A stretch of DNA of 64,000 bases, taken from positions 1 to 64,000 of the forward strand of contig NZ_JACAXB010000010.1 of assembly GCF_013391415.1 (NCBI RefSeq). The letters run 5' to 3'. This document shows, in pieces, positions 36,091 to 43,149 of this stretch. The translations under genes and the position numbers were made by a program. The stretch comes from Aquitalea sp. LB_tupeE (lineage in GTDB: Bacteria > Pseudomonadota > Gammaproteobacteria > Burkholderiales > Chromobacteriaceae). The notes beneath the pieces are model-generated. The model was not told the DNA's origin, ran no database searches, and worked only from the letters and a program-made list of their open reading frames with translations. How positions within the stretch are numbered: the first letter of the stretch is position 1; every line of letters begins with the position of its first letter.

Positions 36091-36711
36091 TTACAGACCG
36101 AAGATGGCCGCGTCGCCCTTGCCCTGGCGCAGTAGTTCCACGCCATCGGTCATGTCGATCACCGTGGTAGGCTCGGTGCCACACCAGCCTCCATCAATCA
36201 CCGCATCCACGGTGTGCTCCAGCCGCTCGCGGATTTCATACGGGTCGGTCAGTGCTTCCTCGTCGCCCGGCAACAGCAGGGTACAGGACAGGATGGGCTC
36301 GCCCAGCTCTTCCAGCAGCGCCAGTGCTACCTTGTGGTCCGGCACGCGCAGGCCGATGGTAGCGCGCTTGGGGTGCAGGGTGCGGCGCGGCACTTCCTTG
36401 GTGGCTTGCAGGATGAAGGTGTAGCTGCCGGGCGTGGCGGCCTTGAGCTGGCGGAACTGGCTGTTGTCGACGCGGGCGTAGTTGGCCAGCTCGGACAGGT
36501 TGTGACACACCAGCGTCAGGTGGTGTTTGAGTTCGATCTGGCGGATGGCCAGAATGCGCTCCATCGCCTTCTTGTCGCCCAGCATGCAGCCCAGTGCGTA
36601 ACAGGAGTCGGTGGGATACACCACCACCCCGCCGTTACGCAGGATGTTGGCGGCCTCCCGGATCAGCCGCTGTTGCGGATTGTCCGGGTGAATCATGAAA
36701 AACTGTGCCAT
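36091..36711 (-). CDS. yciO: YciO-type YrdC/Sua5-domain protein
   Basis: A 206-residue protein of the L-threonylcarbamoyladenylate-synthase fold. ILRNGGVVVYPTDSCYALGCMLGDKKAMERILAIRQI is the nucleotide-binding region. The protein resembles the YciO subgroup, which has the fold but is not the main tRNA t6A enzyme in E. coli. Start 36711 (MAQFFMIHPDNPQ) is family-typical; the upstream open frame overlaps the PHP gene. A weak hairpin (36047-36063) lies between it and the site-2 protease gene. Confidence 0.88.
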   Translation of the reverse strand: MAQFFMIHPDNPQQRLIREAANILRNGGVVVYPTDSCYALGCMLGDKKAMERILAIRQIELKHHLTLVCHNLSELANYARVDNSQFRQLKAATPGSYTFILQATKEVPRRTLHPKRATIGLRVPDHKVALALLEELGEPILSCTLLLPGDEEALTDPYEIRERLEHTVDAVIDGGWCGTEPTTVIDMTDGVELLRQGKGDAAIFGL

Positions 36712-36731
36712 GTGTGTGCTTTTATGTTGGT

Positions 36732-37598
36732 TTATGCCGCACGCGGGGCGCGGATGATGCGCTCCTGCAATGCCTGCCATACCGGCTGGCAGATGGGTGG
36801 CAAATCGTCGGTACGGCCCACATCGCGGCCACCTTCGCCCGGGGCATGGAAATCGCTGCCGGCGCTGGACAACAGGCCGTAGCGCTGGGCGATCAGCGCA
36901 AACTTGTGCATGTCGTCCAGGCTGTGGCTACCGCTGGCGACTTCGATGCCCTGCCCGCCGGCGTCCTTGAAGTCCAGAATCAGCCGCTCGATCAGGGTGC
37001 GGCCCATATCGTAACGGCCGGGATGGGCAATCACCGCCATGCCGCCGGAGGCGACAATCCAGCCGACGGCATCGGCCAGTCGCGCCCATTCATGCGGCAC
37101 ATAGCCCGGCTTGCCCGGCGTCAGGTATTTGCGGAACACGGTGCGGACATCTTTCACCTCGCCGCTGTTCACCAGAAAACGGGCAAAGTGGGTGCGACCT
37201 ATCATTTCCGGGTTTTCACACACCGCCATCGCGCCCTCGAATGCTCCGTGAATACCGATACGTGCCAACGAGTCGGACATTTCCTGTGCACGTTGTACCC
37301 GGCCATCGCGGATGGACTGCAAGCCCGCCGCAAGTGCCGGATGTTCCGGGTCGATGCCCAAGCCGACAATATGCACGGTGTGCTTGCCATTCCAGGTGAC
37401 AGACACTTCCACGCCATTGAGAAAATCCACGCCGTGGGCGGCGGCGGCGGCACGGGCATCGGCCAGGCCGCGGGTGCAGTCGTGGTCGGTCAGCGCCACC
37501 AGCGTGGCTTCACGCTCTGCCGCGCGGGCAATCACCTCAGCCGGCGGCAGGGCACCGTCCGAGGCATGGGAATGAAAATGCAGGTCAATGCTGGCCAT
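36732..37598 (-). CDS. rnm: PHP-domain phosphoesterase / 5'-3' exonuclease (RNase AM-like)
   Basis: A 288-residue PHP protein. Metal ligands are in DLHFHSHASDG (start), LVALTDHDCTRG, VEVSVTWNGKHTVHIVGLG and AVIAHPGRYD, and SSAGSDFHAPGEGGRDVG near the end. The family includes YciV, which removes nucleotides from the 5' end of 3',5'-bisphosphates and from small RNAs and 5S/16S rRNA precursors. In E. coli it is likewise next to yciO. It begins 3 bases after the small gene at 37602. Confidence 0.88.
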   Translation of the reverse strand: MASIDLHFHSHASDGALPPAEVIARAAEREATLVALTDHDCTRGLADARAAAAAHGVDFLNGVEVSVTWNGKHTVHIVGLGIDPEHPALAAGLQSIRDGRVQRAQEMSDSLARIGIHGAFEGAMAVCENPEMIGRTHFARFLVNSGEVKDVRTVFRKYLTPGKPGYVPHEWARLADAVGWIVASGGMAVIAHPGRYDMGRTLIERLILDFKDAGGQGIEVASGSHSLDDMHKFALIAQRYGLLSSAGSDFHAPGEGGRDVGRTDDLPPICQPVWQALQERIIRAPRAA

Positions 37599-37601
37599 GG
37601 C

Positions 37602-37787
37602 TTATTGTCCGTCCTTGTTGTGCCGCGCCTGCCAGGCGGCCAGCCGGCTGCGGTAGTCGCGCAGCTCGGCGTAATAGGTATCGAGGATGCAGGGGTCGCA
37701 ACCGCTGCCGCAACACATGTCATCCGTCACTTCAAACGGCGGCTGCGGCATGGGGTCGTCCTCCGGCGGCAGTTCGGCCTCGCTCAT
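37602..37787 (-). CDS. Small cysteine-rich protein, oxidoreductase-like domain
   Basis: A 61-residue protein with CCGSGCDPCILDTYYAELRDYRSRLAAW at about 25-52, the signature of the oxidoreductase-like domain found at the N-terminus of some eukaryotic reductases and in small bacterial proteins. Four cysteines could hold a metal. Its ATG overlaps the stop of the S4-domain gene by one base (TGATG), so the two are coupled. Function unknown. Confidence 0.75.
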   Translation of the reverse strand: MSEAELPPEDDPMPQPPFEVTDDMCCGSGCDPCILDTYYAELRDYRSRLAAWQARHNKDGQ

Positions 37788-38002
37788 CAGGCTGCCACCA
37801 CCGTAATGGTGAAACCGTCACCGCTCACCACCTGACCGGGGCGGATCTTGCAGGTTTTGCGCAGCTCCTGCACGCCATCCACAGCCACATTGCCCTCGGC
37901 AATGAAATGCTTGGCTTCGCCGCCGGAGGCACACACGCTGCAGGTTTTCAACAGATCGCACAGCGCGATGTAGTCATTACGCAAGGCAAAGGTTTCGTTC
38001 AT
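37787..38002 (-). CDS. Small S4-domain RNA-binding protein (YbcJ-like)
   Basis: A 71-residue stand-alone S4 domain: IALCDLLKTCSVCASGGEAKHFIAEGNVAVDGVQELRKTCKIRPGQVV. Size equals E. coli YbcJ, an RNA-binding protein of unknown target. The start at 38002 is directly abutted by the first repeat unit of the array (38003), so that unit forms its 5' leader. First gene of the run to trpS. Confidence 0.85.
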   Translation of the reverse strand: MNETFALRNDYIALCDLLKTCSVCASGGEAKHFIAEGNVAVDGVQELRKTCKIRPGQVVSGDGFTITVVAA

Positions 38003-38108
38003 TTTTACACATCCATTCTGGACAGGCTTGTGCACCGCTTGTGGACAAGGCCTGCAACTGTTTGAGCGAAAAGCAAAATTCGTCACTGCCCGTTTTTTAG
38101 GCAGTGAC
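38003..38108 (+). repeat. Array unit 1 of 7 (106-nt element with DnaA-box-like pair)
   Basis: TTTTACACA at 38003, TGGACAGGCTTGTG core, TGTGGACAA at 38040 (37 bases later), and the hairpin GTCACTGCC/GGCAGTGAC with loop CGTTTTTTA at 38082-38108, the best stem of all copies. The unit touches the start codon of the S4-domain gene. Confidence 0.85.
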
Positions 38109-38114
38109 CACCGG

Positions 38115-38225
38115 TTTTCCACCCGGCGGCGGGACAGACCTGTGAGCGGCCTGTGGAAAAGCAGAACAAACCCATGAATGATAAGGGCTTTGTGCTGACT
38201 GACTATTTTTTAGGCAAACTGTCAG
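38115..38225 (+). repeat. Array unit 2 of 7
   Basis: TTTTCCACC at 38115, GGGACAGACCTGTG core, TGTGGAAAA at 38152, and TATTTTTTAGGCAA at 38204. The T-loop segment supplies the last codons (S-L-P-K-K-stop) of the NadR-like gene. GACTGAC/GTCAGTC encloses it. Confidence 0.8.
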
Positions 38226-38760
38226 TCCATTGCGGCAGCTGCCGCATGGCATGCCAGGCCTGATCCAGACGTTGTTGTTCATTCCCCTGCAGCAGCACCG
38301 GATCAATACCCACTGCCACCAGTTCGGCCTGATACAAACCCAGCAGCCAGTCGCGCTCAGCAGGATGGCTGCGCAGCGGATCGGGCTGCCAGGGTATGTC
38401 TGCGGCCGTCAGCAGGGTCAGCACATAATCCTGCGGCCGGTAATCCTGCAGCAAGGCGGGCGATGCCTGCCCGAATGCCACTTCCGCCCATATCTTGCAG
38501 GTCAGCACCGTGGTGTCGCAGATCAGCCAGTCGTACTGCCGTGCTGCGGCTTGCTCCGCCTGCAACTGCCCGCGGGCAATGGCCTCGATGTCGGACATCG
38601 CCACCTGGTAGGGGCGATGGGCGTAGTAGTCACGCGCATATTCCGGCACATGGGCGGCGCGCATGCCTTGCGCCTGCATGCTGGCAGCCAGTTGGGCAGA
38701 CAAGGTGCTTTTGCCGCAGGACTCCGGCCCGACCACGGCGATTCGGTGAATGATGCTCAC
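38203..38760 (-). CDS. NadR-like AAA/P-loop kinase embedded in the repeat array
   Basis: A 185-residue P-loop protein. IHRIAVVGPESCGKSTLSAQLA is Walker A, and HVPEYARDYYAHRPYQ plus DWLICDTTVLTCKIWAEVAFG match the ribosylnicotinamide-kinase domain of NadR. It likely phosphorylates nicotinamide riboside or a related nucleoside. The adenylyltransferase and repressor domains of full NadR are absent. The best start is GTG 38760; longer frames upstream lack homology. The gene is bracketed by repeat units 2 and 3, and its stop codon lies in unit 2. Confidence 0.78.
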   Translation of the reverse strand: MSIIHRIAVVGPESCGKSTLSAQLAASMQAQGMRAAHVPEYARDYYAHRPYQVAMSDIEAIARGQLQAEQAAARQYDWLICDTTVLTCKIWAEVAFGQASPALLQDYRPQDYVLTLLTAADIPWQPDPLRSHPAERDWLLGLYQAELVAVGIDPVLLQGNEQQRLDQAWHAMRQLPQWTDSLPKK

Positions 38761-38848
38761 GGCAAACCTGCTGCCAAAGAGTGTAATTATACGTCGGGAT
38801 GCTGTGCTGCCAGTAGTCTTGCCGACGTTTTGTGCCGCACAAACCCTA

Positions 38849-38955
38849 TTTCTCACCGTTGGCGGGGACAGCCCTGTGCGCGAGCTGTGGAAAACACCGG
38901 CAAGTGGCTGATACCACAATGACTTTCTACCATTGCCTGTTTTTTAGGCAACAAC
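38849..38955 (+). repeat. Array unit 3 of 7
   Basis: TTTCTCACC at 38849 (the most diverged left 9-mer), GGGGACAGCCCTGTG core, TGTGGAAAA at 38886, GGCAAGTGGCTGA, and TTGCC-TGTTTTTTA-GGCAA at 38933-38951. It lies 89 bases upstream of the NadR-like start codon. Confidence 0.8.
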
Positions 38956-39020
38956 CCTTTCACCAAGCCACTGAGCATGTGCAAGCGGCCAGCCATCCCG
39001 TTTTGGCGTGTGGCCAACCT

Positions 39021-39124
39021 TTTTACACATCTGCCGGGGAAAGCCTTGTGTACGGTCTGTGGGCAAATGTGCTAAGTGCATGATGCTTAAATTCTTTTTC
39101 TCACTGCCTGTTTTTTAGGCAATC
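39021..39124 (+). repeat. Array unit 4 of 7
   Basis: TTTTACACA at 39021, GGGGAAAGCCTTGTG core, TGTGGGCAA at 39058, GCTAAGTGCATGA, and TGCCTGTTTTTTAGGCA ending at 39121. Confidence 0.85.
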
Positions 39125-39213
39125 CGTTCACCTGGCAGTTTGCAGCGCCCTTCTCCCGTCCGGCCATGGCCCCACATGGGTAAAAAACCAGCGGAATGCA
39201 AGCCAGACAAGGG

Positions 39214-39321
39214 TTTTGCACACCGTACGGGGACAGGCTTGTGCATCGCCTGTGGGCAAGTGAGGCAAGTGCATGAATCTGCAACTTTTTTTGTTTTCTG
39301 CCCATTTTTTAAGCAGAGACC
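39214..39321 (+). repeat. Array unit 5 of 7
   Basis: TTTTGCACA at 39214, GGGGACAGGCTTGTG core with a perfect inner dyad ACAGGC/GCCTGT, TGTGGGCAA at 39251, GGCAAGTGCATGAAT, and TCTGC/GCAGA hairpin at 39297-39317. Confidence 0.85.
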
Positions 39322-39375
39322 AATCTTGTGGATGCGTATGCCCCGGCATAGTCGCGCCGCAGGCTTGGGCAGCGC

Positions 39376-39483
39376 TTTTACACAAGCAGCGGGGACAGGC
39401 TTGTGTGTGGTCTGTGGACAAGGCAGCTAAGTCACTGAGATTAAATAGGCTTTGCAACACTGCCTGTTTTTTGAGCAACACCC
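39376..39483 (+). repeat. Array unit 6 of 7
   Basis: TTTTACACA at 39376, GGGGACAGGCTTGTG core, TGTGGACAA at 39413, GCTAAGTCACTGA, and TGCCTGTTTTTTGAGCA, where the stem is partly lost. Confidence 0.85.
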
Positions 39484-39487
39484 GTAG

Positions 39488-39593
39488 TTTTCCACGCCTG
39501 CCGTGTACCGCCATGTGGAGGGGATGTGGATAGATGCGGCAAATCATTGAAGATACAGGAAAATTCAACACCGCTTATTTTTTAGTCAATTCC
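39488..39593 (+). repeat. Array unit 7 of 7 (diverged)
   Basis: TTTTCCACG at 39488 and TGTGGATAG at 39525 keep the 37-base distance, but the GGGGACAGG core is replaced. GGCAAATCATTGAA and the T-loop segment CTTATTTTTTAGTC remain in register. Array ends 18 bases before the ansA terminator. Confidence 0.65.
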
Positions 39594-39610
39594 CACACTA
39601 CTGCAGCAAT

Positions 39611-39635
39611 AAAAAAGGCGTGCCACTGGCACGCC
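39611..39635 (-). terminator. Terminator of the asparaginase gene
   Basis: GGCGTGCC pairs with GGCACGCC around ACT; on the minus strand six U follow. Confidence 0.9.
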
Positions 39636-39660
39636 CCGGGTAGCGGAATATCACACGCGA

Positions 39661-40653
39661 CTAGCTGCTCTCTCCCACCAGCACCGTGGACAATTGCTGG
39701 CGCAGGGCATCGCCACGCAGGCCTTGCGACAGCAACACCAGCAGTTTGGCGCTGGCCGCCTCCGGCGTAAGGTCGGCACCGGCAATGGCACCGGCACGGG
39801 CCAGTGGCTGACTGGCGGCATAGGCGCCCACTTCCACTGCGCCATGCACCACCTGGCTGATATTCAATACTGCACCGCCACGCGCGCTCAGCGCAGCCAC
39901 ACCATCCAGCAGTACCGGGTCGGCCGGGGTATTGCCATTGCCATAGCTCATCAGCACCGCACCATCCAGTTCGCCATCCTGCATCGCCTGCCCGGCCAGC
40001 GTGCTGGCATAGCCCGGCGTCAGGAAGAAGGTAGCCAGCTTGAGCGAAACATCCAGCGCCACTGGCTGGAAAGGCTGACTGGCACGCAGCCAGTGCTGGC
40101 GCTGCCAGTGCGCCTGAATACCAAAGCTGGCCAGCGCCGGGGCGTTGGGACTGTCAAAACCGGCAAAGCTGGCGGCATCCAGCTTGCGGGCGCGGCAACC
40201 GCGCAGCAGCAGGCGGTTGAAGGCGATGCACACTTCGTGCAAGTCCGGCTGGCTGGCGGCTTCCAGCGCATCGGCCAGATTGCTCCAGCCATCCGAACGC
40301 GGATGGACCAGCGGCAACTGGGCACCGGTGACGATCACCGGCTTGGCCAGGCCTTGCAGGGCAAAGGCCAGCACGCTGGCGGTGTAGGCCATGGTATCGG
40401 TGCCATGCACCACCACGAAGCCGTCGTAGGCGGCATAGCGCGCGGCCAGGTCGTCAATCAGCAGCTGCCACTGGGCCGGGACAATGGCCGAGGAGTCGAT
40501 CAGCTGCGGGTATTCCACCACGTCAAAGTCCAGCACCGGGGTGCGGAAGCGCTCCAGCAGGCGCGGCAACAGGCCGGGAACCGGGGCCAGGCCTTCCGGT
40601 GTGTGGTCCATGCCGATGGTGCCACCGGTATAGAGGATGAGCAGGCGGGTCAT
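39661..40653 (-). CDS. ansA: Type I (cytoplasmic) L-asparaginase
   Basis: A 330-residue asparaginase hydrolysing asparagine to aspartate and ammonia. The first catalytic threonine is in LYTGGTIGM, the second in VVHGTDTMAYTASVLAF. No signal peptide is present and the length matches AnsA. The start MTRLLILYTGG at 40653 is family-typical; the upstream open frame is unsupported. It is monocistronic with a strong terminator. Confidence 0.93.
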   Translation of the reverse strand: MTRLLILYTGGTIGMDHTPEGLAPVPGLLPRLLERFRTPVLDFDVVEYPQLIDSSAIVPAQWQLLIDDLAARYAAYDGFVVVHGTDTMAYTASVLAFALQGLAKPVIVTGAQLPLVHPRSDGWSNLADALEAASQPDLHEVCIAFNRLLLRGCRARKLDAASFAGFDSPNAPALASFGIQAHWQRQHWLRASQPFQPVALDVSLKLATFFLTPGYASTLAGQAMQDGELDGAVLMSYGNGNTPADPVLLDGVAALSARGGAVLNISQVVHGAVEVGAYAASQPLARAGAIAGADLTPEAASAKLLVLLSQGLRGDALRQQLSTVLVGESS

Positions 40654-40732
40654 GGTTGCATCCTTGGTCAACATCAAACAGCCGGCATGGTAGCGCAAAA
40701 CCCGCCGATTTGCGGCATCCCCGCCATGACAA

Positions 40733-40765
40733 AGCCCCCGCAACAGCATGGCTGTGACGGGGGCT
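40733..40765 (-). terminator. Probable terminator of the 40.9-kb envelope-protein gene
   Basis: AGCCCCCG pairs with CGGGGGCT, with an inner CAGC/GCTG stem; on the minus strand only three U follow, so efficiency is uncertain. It lies about 130 bases after the stop at 40897. Confidence 0.45.
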
Positions 40766-40896
40766 GGCAGCCAGTAAACGGCTTAGAGCGGTTAACCAGA
40801 CAAGGTAGCGTCGCTGGGGCAAGGCCTGCCGACGCCGACAGTACAAGGGTAGGGCAAAGCGGCGCAACGCAGCAGCAGGTTTTTTGTCAGCGGCCC

Positions 40897-41439
40897 TTAG
40901 CGCAGCGCTTCGCCGATGGCGTCATTCACCGCATGCTGGGCGGCACCGATCTGACTGACGATGTAATGCTGCAGGCCGCGCAGGTAGGGGTCGTCCTCTT
41001 CATGGCTGGCATCCTGCTTGGCCTTGTCCAGCAGGCGCAGTGCCTGGTGGAAACGGTCATCCGGGCGGTATTCGGCATCCGGCGGCAGGCGCTGGAAGGG
41101 GTTCTTGCCATCATCGATGGCCGCATCGTGCATGGCATGCAGGGCCTGGTTGATGGCATCCACCGCACGGTGTTCGCCCTGCTCCACGCGCGGTTGATCC
41201 GGGCGGGCCAGCAGATCACGCGCCAGGCGCAGATCGGTCATGGCATGCATGTAGTAAGGATGTTCATCCGGGTGCCAGTGGTGCTGCTCGAAGCGCCAGG
41301 GCATGCCTTCGTGCCAGTCCTGGCGCATGTCCGGGTGCCAGCCATTATCGTGCCAGTCGTCGGCTTGTGCCGCCGAAGCAGCCAGCAGGGCTGAGCCAGC
41401 CAGCAGCAGGGCTGCCAGTGATTTTTTCAAGGTAGACAT
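40897..41439 (-). CDS. Periplasmic protein of unknown function (paralogue A)
   Basis: A 180-residue exported protein with signal peptide (residues 1-27, ending SAAQA), then a His/Trp-rich stretch (HDNGWHPDMRQDWHEGMPWRFEQHHWHPDEHPYY). The helical domain is shared with the next gene: HAMTDLRLARDLLARPD, DGKNPFQRLPPDA, DRFHQALRLLDKAKQDASHEEDDPYLR, ending GEALR. The start at 41439 has GGGAG 7 bases upstream. The family name is not known to me. The histidines suggest metal or heme contact, but no motif proves it. Confidence 0.7.
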   Translation of the reverse strand: MSTLKKSLAALLLAGSALLAASAAQADDWHDNGWHPDMRQDWHEGMPWRFEQHHWHPDEHPYYMHAMTDLRLARDLLARPDQPRVEQGEHRAVDAINQALHAMHDAAIDDGKNPFQRLPPDAEYRPDDRFHQALRLLDKAKQDASHEEDDPYLRGLQHYIVSQIGAAQHAVNDAIGEALR

Positions 41440-41503
41440 TGTGATCTCCCAGAGTTGCAAGCGGTTTTATTGTTGTTGCAGTGAGTCAGGAAAAACGGTG
41501 GGC

Positions 41504-42031
41504 TTAGCGTAGTGCGTCGGCAATGGCCTGCTGGGTGGCATGGTGTGCATCGTCGATATGGTGCAGGATGCGGCCTTGCAGATCGCGCACCCACGGGTCG
41601 TCTTCGCGATGGCTGGCATCACGCTTGGCCTGTTCCAGCAATTGCAGCGCCTGGTGGAAGCGGTCCGTCGGGCTCAGGCGGGCATCAGGGGCCGGAATCT
41701 GCCACGGGTTCTTGCCGTCCTGAATGGAGGCCTGGGTCATTTCCTTCAGCGCAGCGTCAATGGCACCGACAGCCCAGCGCTCATCATCCTGTACCGGCTG
41801 TACATCCGGTCGTGCCAGCAGGGCACGCGCCTGGCGCAAATCGCTCATCGCATGGCCGTAATAAGGGTGCTCGGCCGGATTCCAGTGCACAGCGGCAGGA
41901 ACCTGGACCGTGACCGGTACCGGCTTGTAAACCACCTGGGTCCGCGTGGGGGTAACAACGCAGGCAGACAGGCTGGCGGTGGCCAGGGCTGGCAACAGCC
42001 AGCGTGCAGCGCGCAATTCAGACAGGTTCAT
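41504..42031 (-). CDS. Lipoprotein paralogue of the adjacent periplasmic protein (paralogue B)
   Basis: A 175-residue lipoprotein: the lipobox is LSAC near residue 24. A short linker (VVYKPVPVTVQVPAAVHWNP) leads to the same helical domain: EHPYYGHAMSDLRQARALLARPD, DGKNPWQIPAPDA, DRFHQALQLLEQAKRDASHREDDPWVR, ending ADALR. GGAGA precedes the ATG at 42031. It is the upstream member of a tandem duplication in which one copy is anchored and the other is soluble with a His-rich insert. Confidence 0.72.
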   Translation of the reverse strand: MNLSELRAARWLLPALATASLSACVVTPTRTQVVYKPVPVTVQVPAAVHWNPAEHPYYGHAMSDLRQARALLARPDVQPVQDDERWAVGAIDAALKEMTQASIQDGKNPWQIPAPDARLSPTDRFHQALQLLEQAKRDASHREDDPWVRDLQGRILHHIDDAHHATQQAIADALR

Positions 42032-42210
42032 CGCAGTTTCTCCATTGATGCGTGACAGTCCGAAGCATGCAACGGACAAGCCGGGCCGTCTGTAGCCGGG
42101 CTGTATCACTTGGTAAGCGTTTGTAAGAAAAGTGTGTGTAATTGTTAATTCATGCCTGTTATGCACTTAAAATCATCTACTCAGGCCAATGTCATGGTGC
42201 ACTGCACACT

Positions 42211-42936
42211 TCAGGCCTGCGGCTGACTGTCCACCGTTACGCGGATGGCATCGTGCCGCCAGTATTCGATATCGCAGTCGATGATGCGCTGTTGCTGGTC
42301 GTAATTGACCCGGGCAATGCGCAGGATGGGCGAGCCATCGGCCAGCATCAGCGCCTGCGCCACCGCACCGCGCGCCGCCGTGGGGGTGATGTCAAAGCGG
42401 GAACGGCTGTACTGCAAGCCGTAATGCTGCTGGTAGAGTTCGGTGAGGGATTGCGACAAATCCTCGCGCATGATGCCGGGAAAGCATTCCGGCTTCAGGT
42501 AATGTTCGACGTACAACACTACCCTGCCGTCCAGACTGCGCAGACGGCAGATTTGCAACACCCGCGCCAGTGCGGGCAATTGCAGGCGCTGGCTGATTTC
42601 CGGTGCTGCCACCATGCTGCGCGATGACAGCACGCGGGTATCCACCCGCCTTTGCTGCTGTTGCACCATCTGCTGGAAATGTCCCCGGTACTGCGGGTTG
42701 TACTCCAGCCGTGGCGGGGCCACGAACCAGCCGCGTCGCTCCTCGCGGTAAATGCAGCCTTCTGCCTCCAGCGCCAGCAAGGCGTCCTTCAGGGTAATGC
42801 GAGTGGTATCAAACAGCTGCGACAAAGTGCGCTCTGCCGGTAATTTGCTGCCCGGTGGCAGCAGGCCGCCCGCCATCTGCGCCAGCAAGGACTGTCGTAT
42901 TTGGGCCACCTGGGTCTGATTGTTTTCTGTTGCCAT
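42211..42936 (-). CDS. GntR-family regulator, HutC/UTRA subfamily (PhnF/PhnR-like)
   Basis: A 241-residue regulator: winged helix at about 8-75 (LLPPGSKLPAERTLSQLFDTTRITLKDALLALEAEG) and a UTRA ligand domain (RRVDTRVLSSRSM, VLQICRLRSLDGRVVLYVEHYL, SRSRFDITPTAARGAVAQALML). It is divergent from an ABC importer operon of the iron(III)/2-aminoethylphosphonate transporter type, and an operator-like palindrome overlaps its own leader. It most likely represses the importer until the imported compound or a derivative is bound. Confidence 0.85.
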   Translation of the reverse strand: MATENNQTQVAQIRQSLLAQMAGGLLPPGSKLPAERTLSQLFDTTRITLKDALLALEAEGCIYREERRGWFVAPPRLEYNPQYRGHFQQMVQQQQRRVDTRVLSSRSMVAAPEISQRLQLPALARVLQICRLRSLDGRVVLYVEHYLKPECFPGIMREDLSQSLTELYQQHYGLQYSRSRFDITPTAARGAVAQALMLADGSPILRIARVNYDQQQRIIDCDIEYWRHDAIRVTVDSQPQA

Positions 42937-42940
42937 GATC

Positions 42941-42952
42941 TGGACTAGTCCA
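42941..42952. promoter_or_regulatory. Operator-like palindrome at the UTRA regulator gene
   Basis: TGGACTAGTCCA is a perfect 12-base palindrome ending 4 bases before the regulator start codon. It has the size and form of HutC/PhnF-type operators (such as TGGTATAGACCA reported for PhnF). It would give autorepression. Confidence 0.6.
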
Positions 42953-43124
42953 CGTTGATTGCGCTACCGCTTAGTGTTTAGCAGAGCTGTATGACAGCCG
43001 CACGACAGCATGTCGGATTATGGCCAGAACAGGTCGGCCCCGAGACTTCATGCAAATGACACGCAACTGAAACTTGCCGCACATCATCTCGTCATCTGCA
43101 CTGCCTAAGATCGCCCTGCTCAAT

Positions 43125-43136
43125 TGACCTAGTCCA
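43125..43136. promoter_or_regulatory. Second operator-like site before the binding-protein gene
   Basis: TGACCTAGTCCA shares 10 of 12 bases with the palindrome at 42941. It sits 13 bases before the binding-protein ATG, just ahead of its Shine-Dalgarno AAGGA. Confidence 0.55.
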
Positions 43137-43149
43137 AAGGATCGTCCCA

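Noticed and set aside
38832-39571. Open frames through the repeat array on both strands with recurring GTxLCxxCG or ACPRxxCK peptides
   Set aside because: The recurring peptides are translations of the DNA repeat. Frames differ between units, Shine-Dalgarno sites are missing and stops fall in the T-loop hairpins.
38003-39593. CRISPR array
   Set aside because: Repeats are about 106 nt, diverged and structured, spacers are irregular (6-100 nt or a gene), and no cas gene is near.
38003-39593. Chromosomal replication origin oriC
   Set aside because: DnaA-box-like sites are dense, but dnaA, dnaN, gidA/mnmG and rpmH are absent and no AT-rich unwinding region of 13-mers is seen. A titration or regulatory locus is more economical. 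GC-skew of the whole chromosome would settle it.
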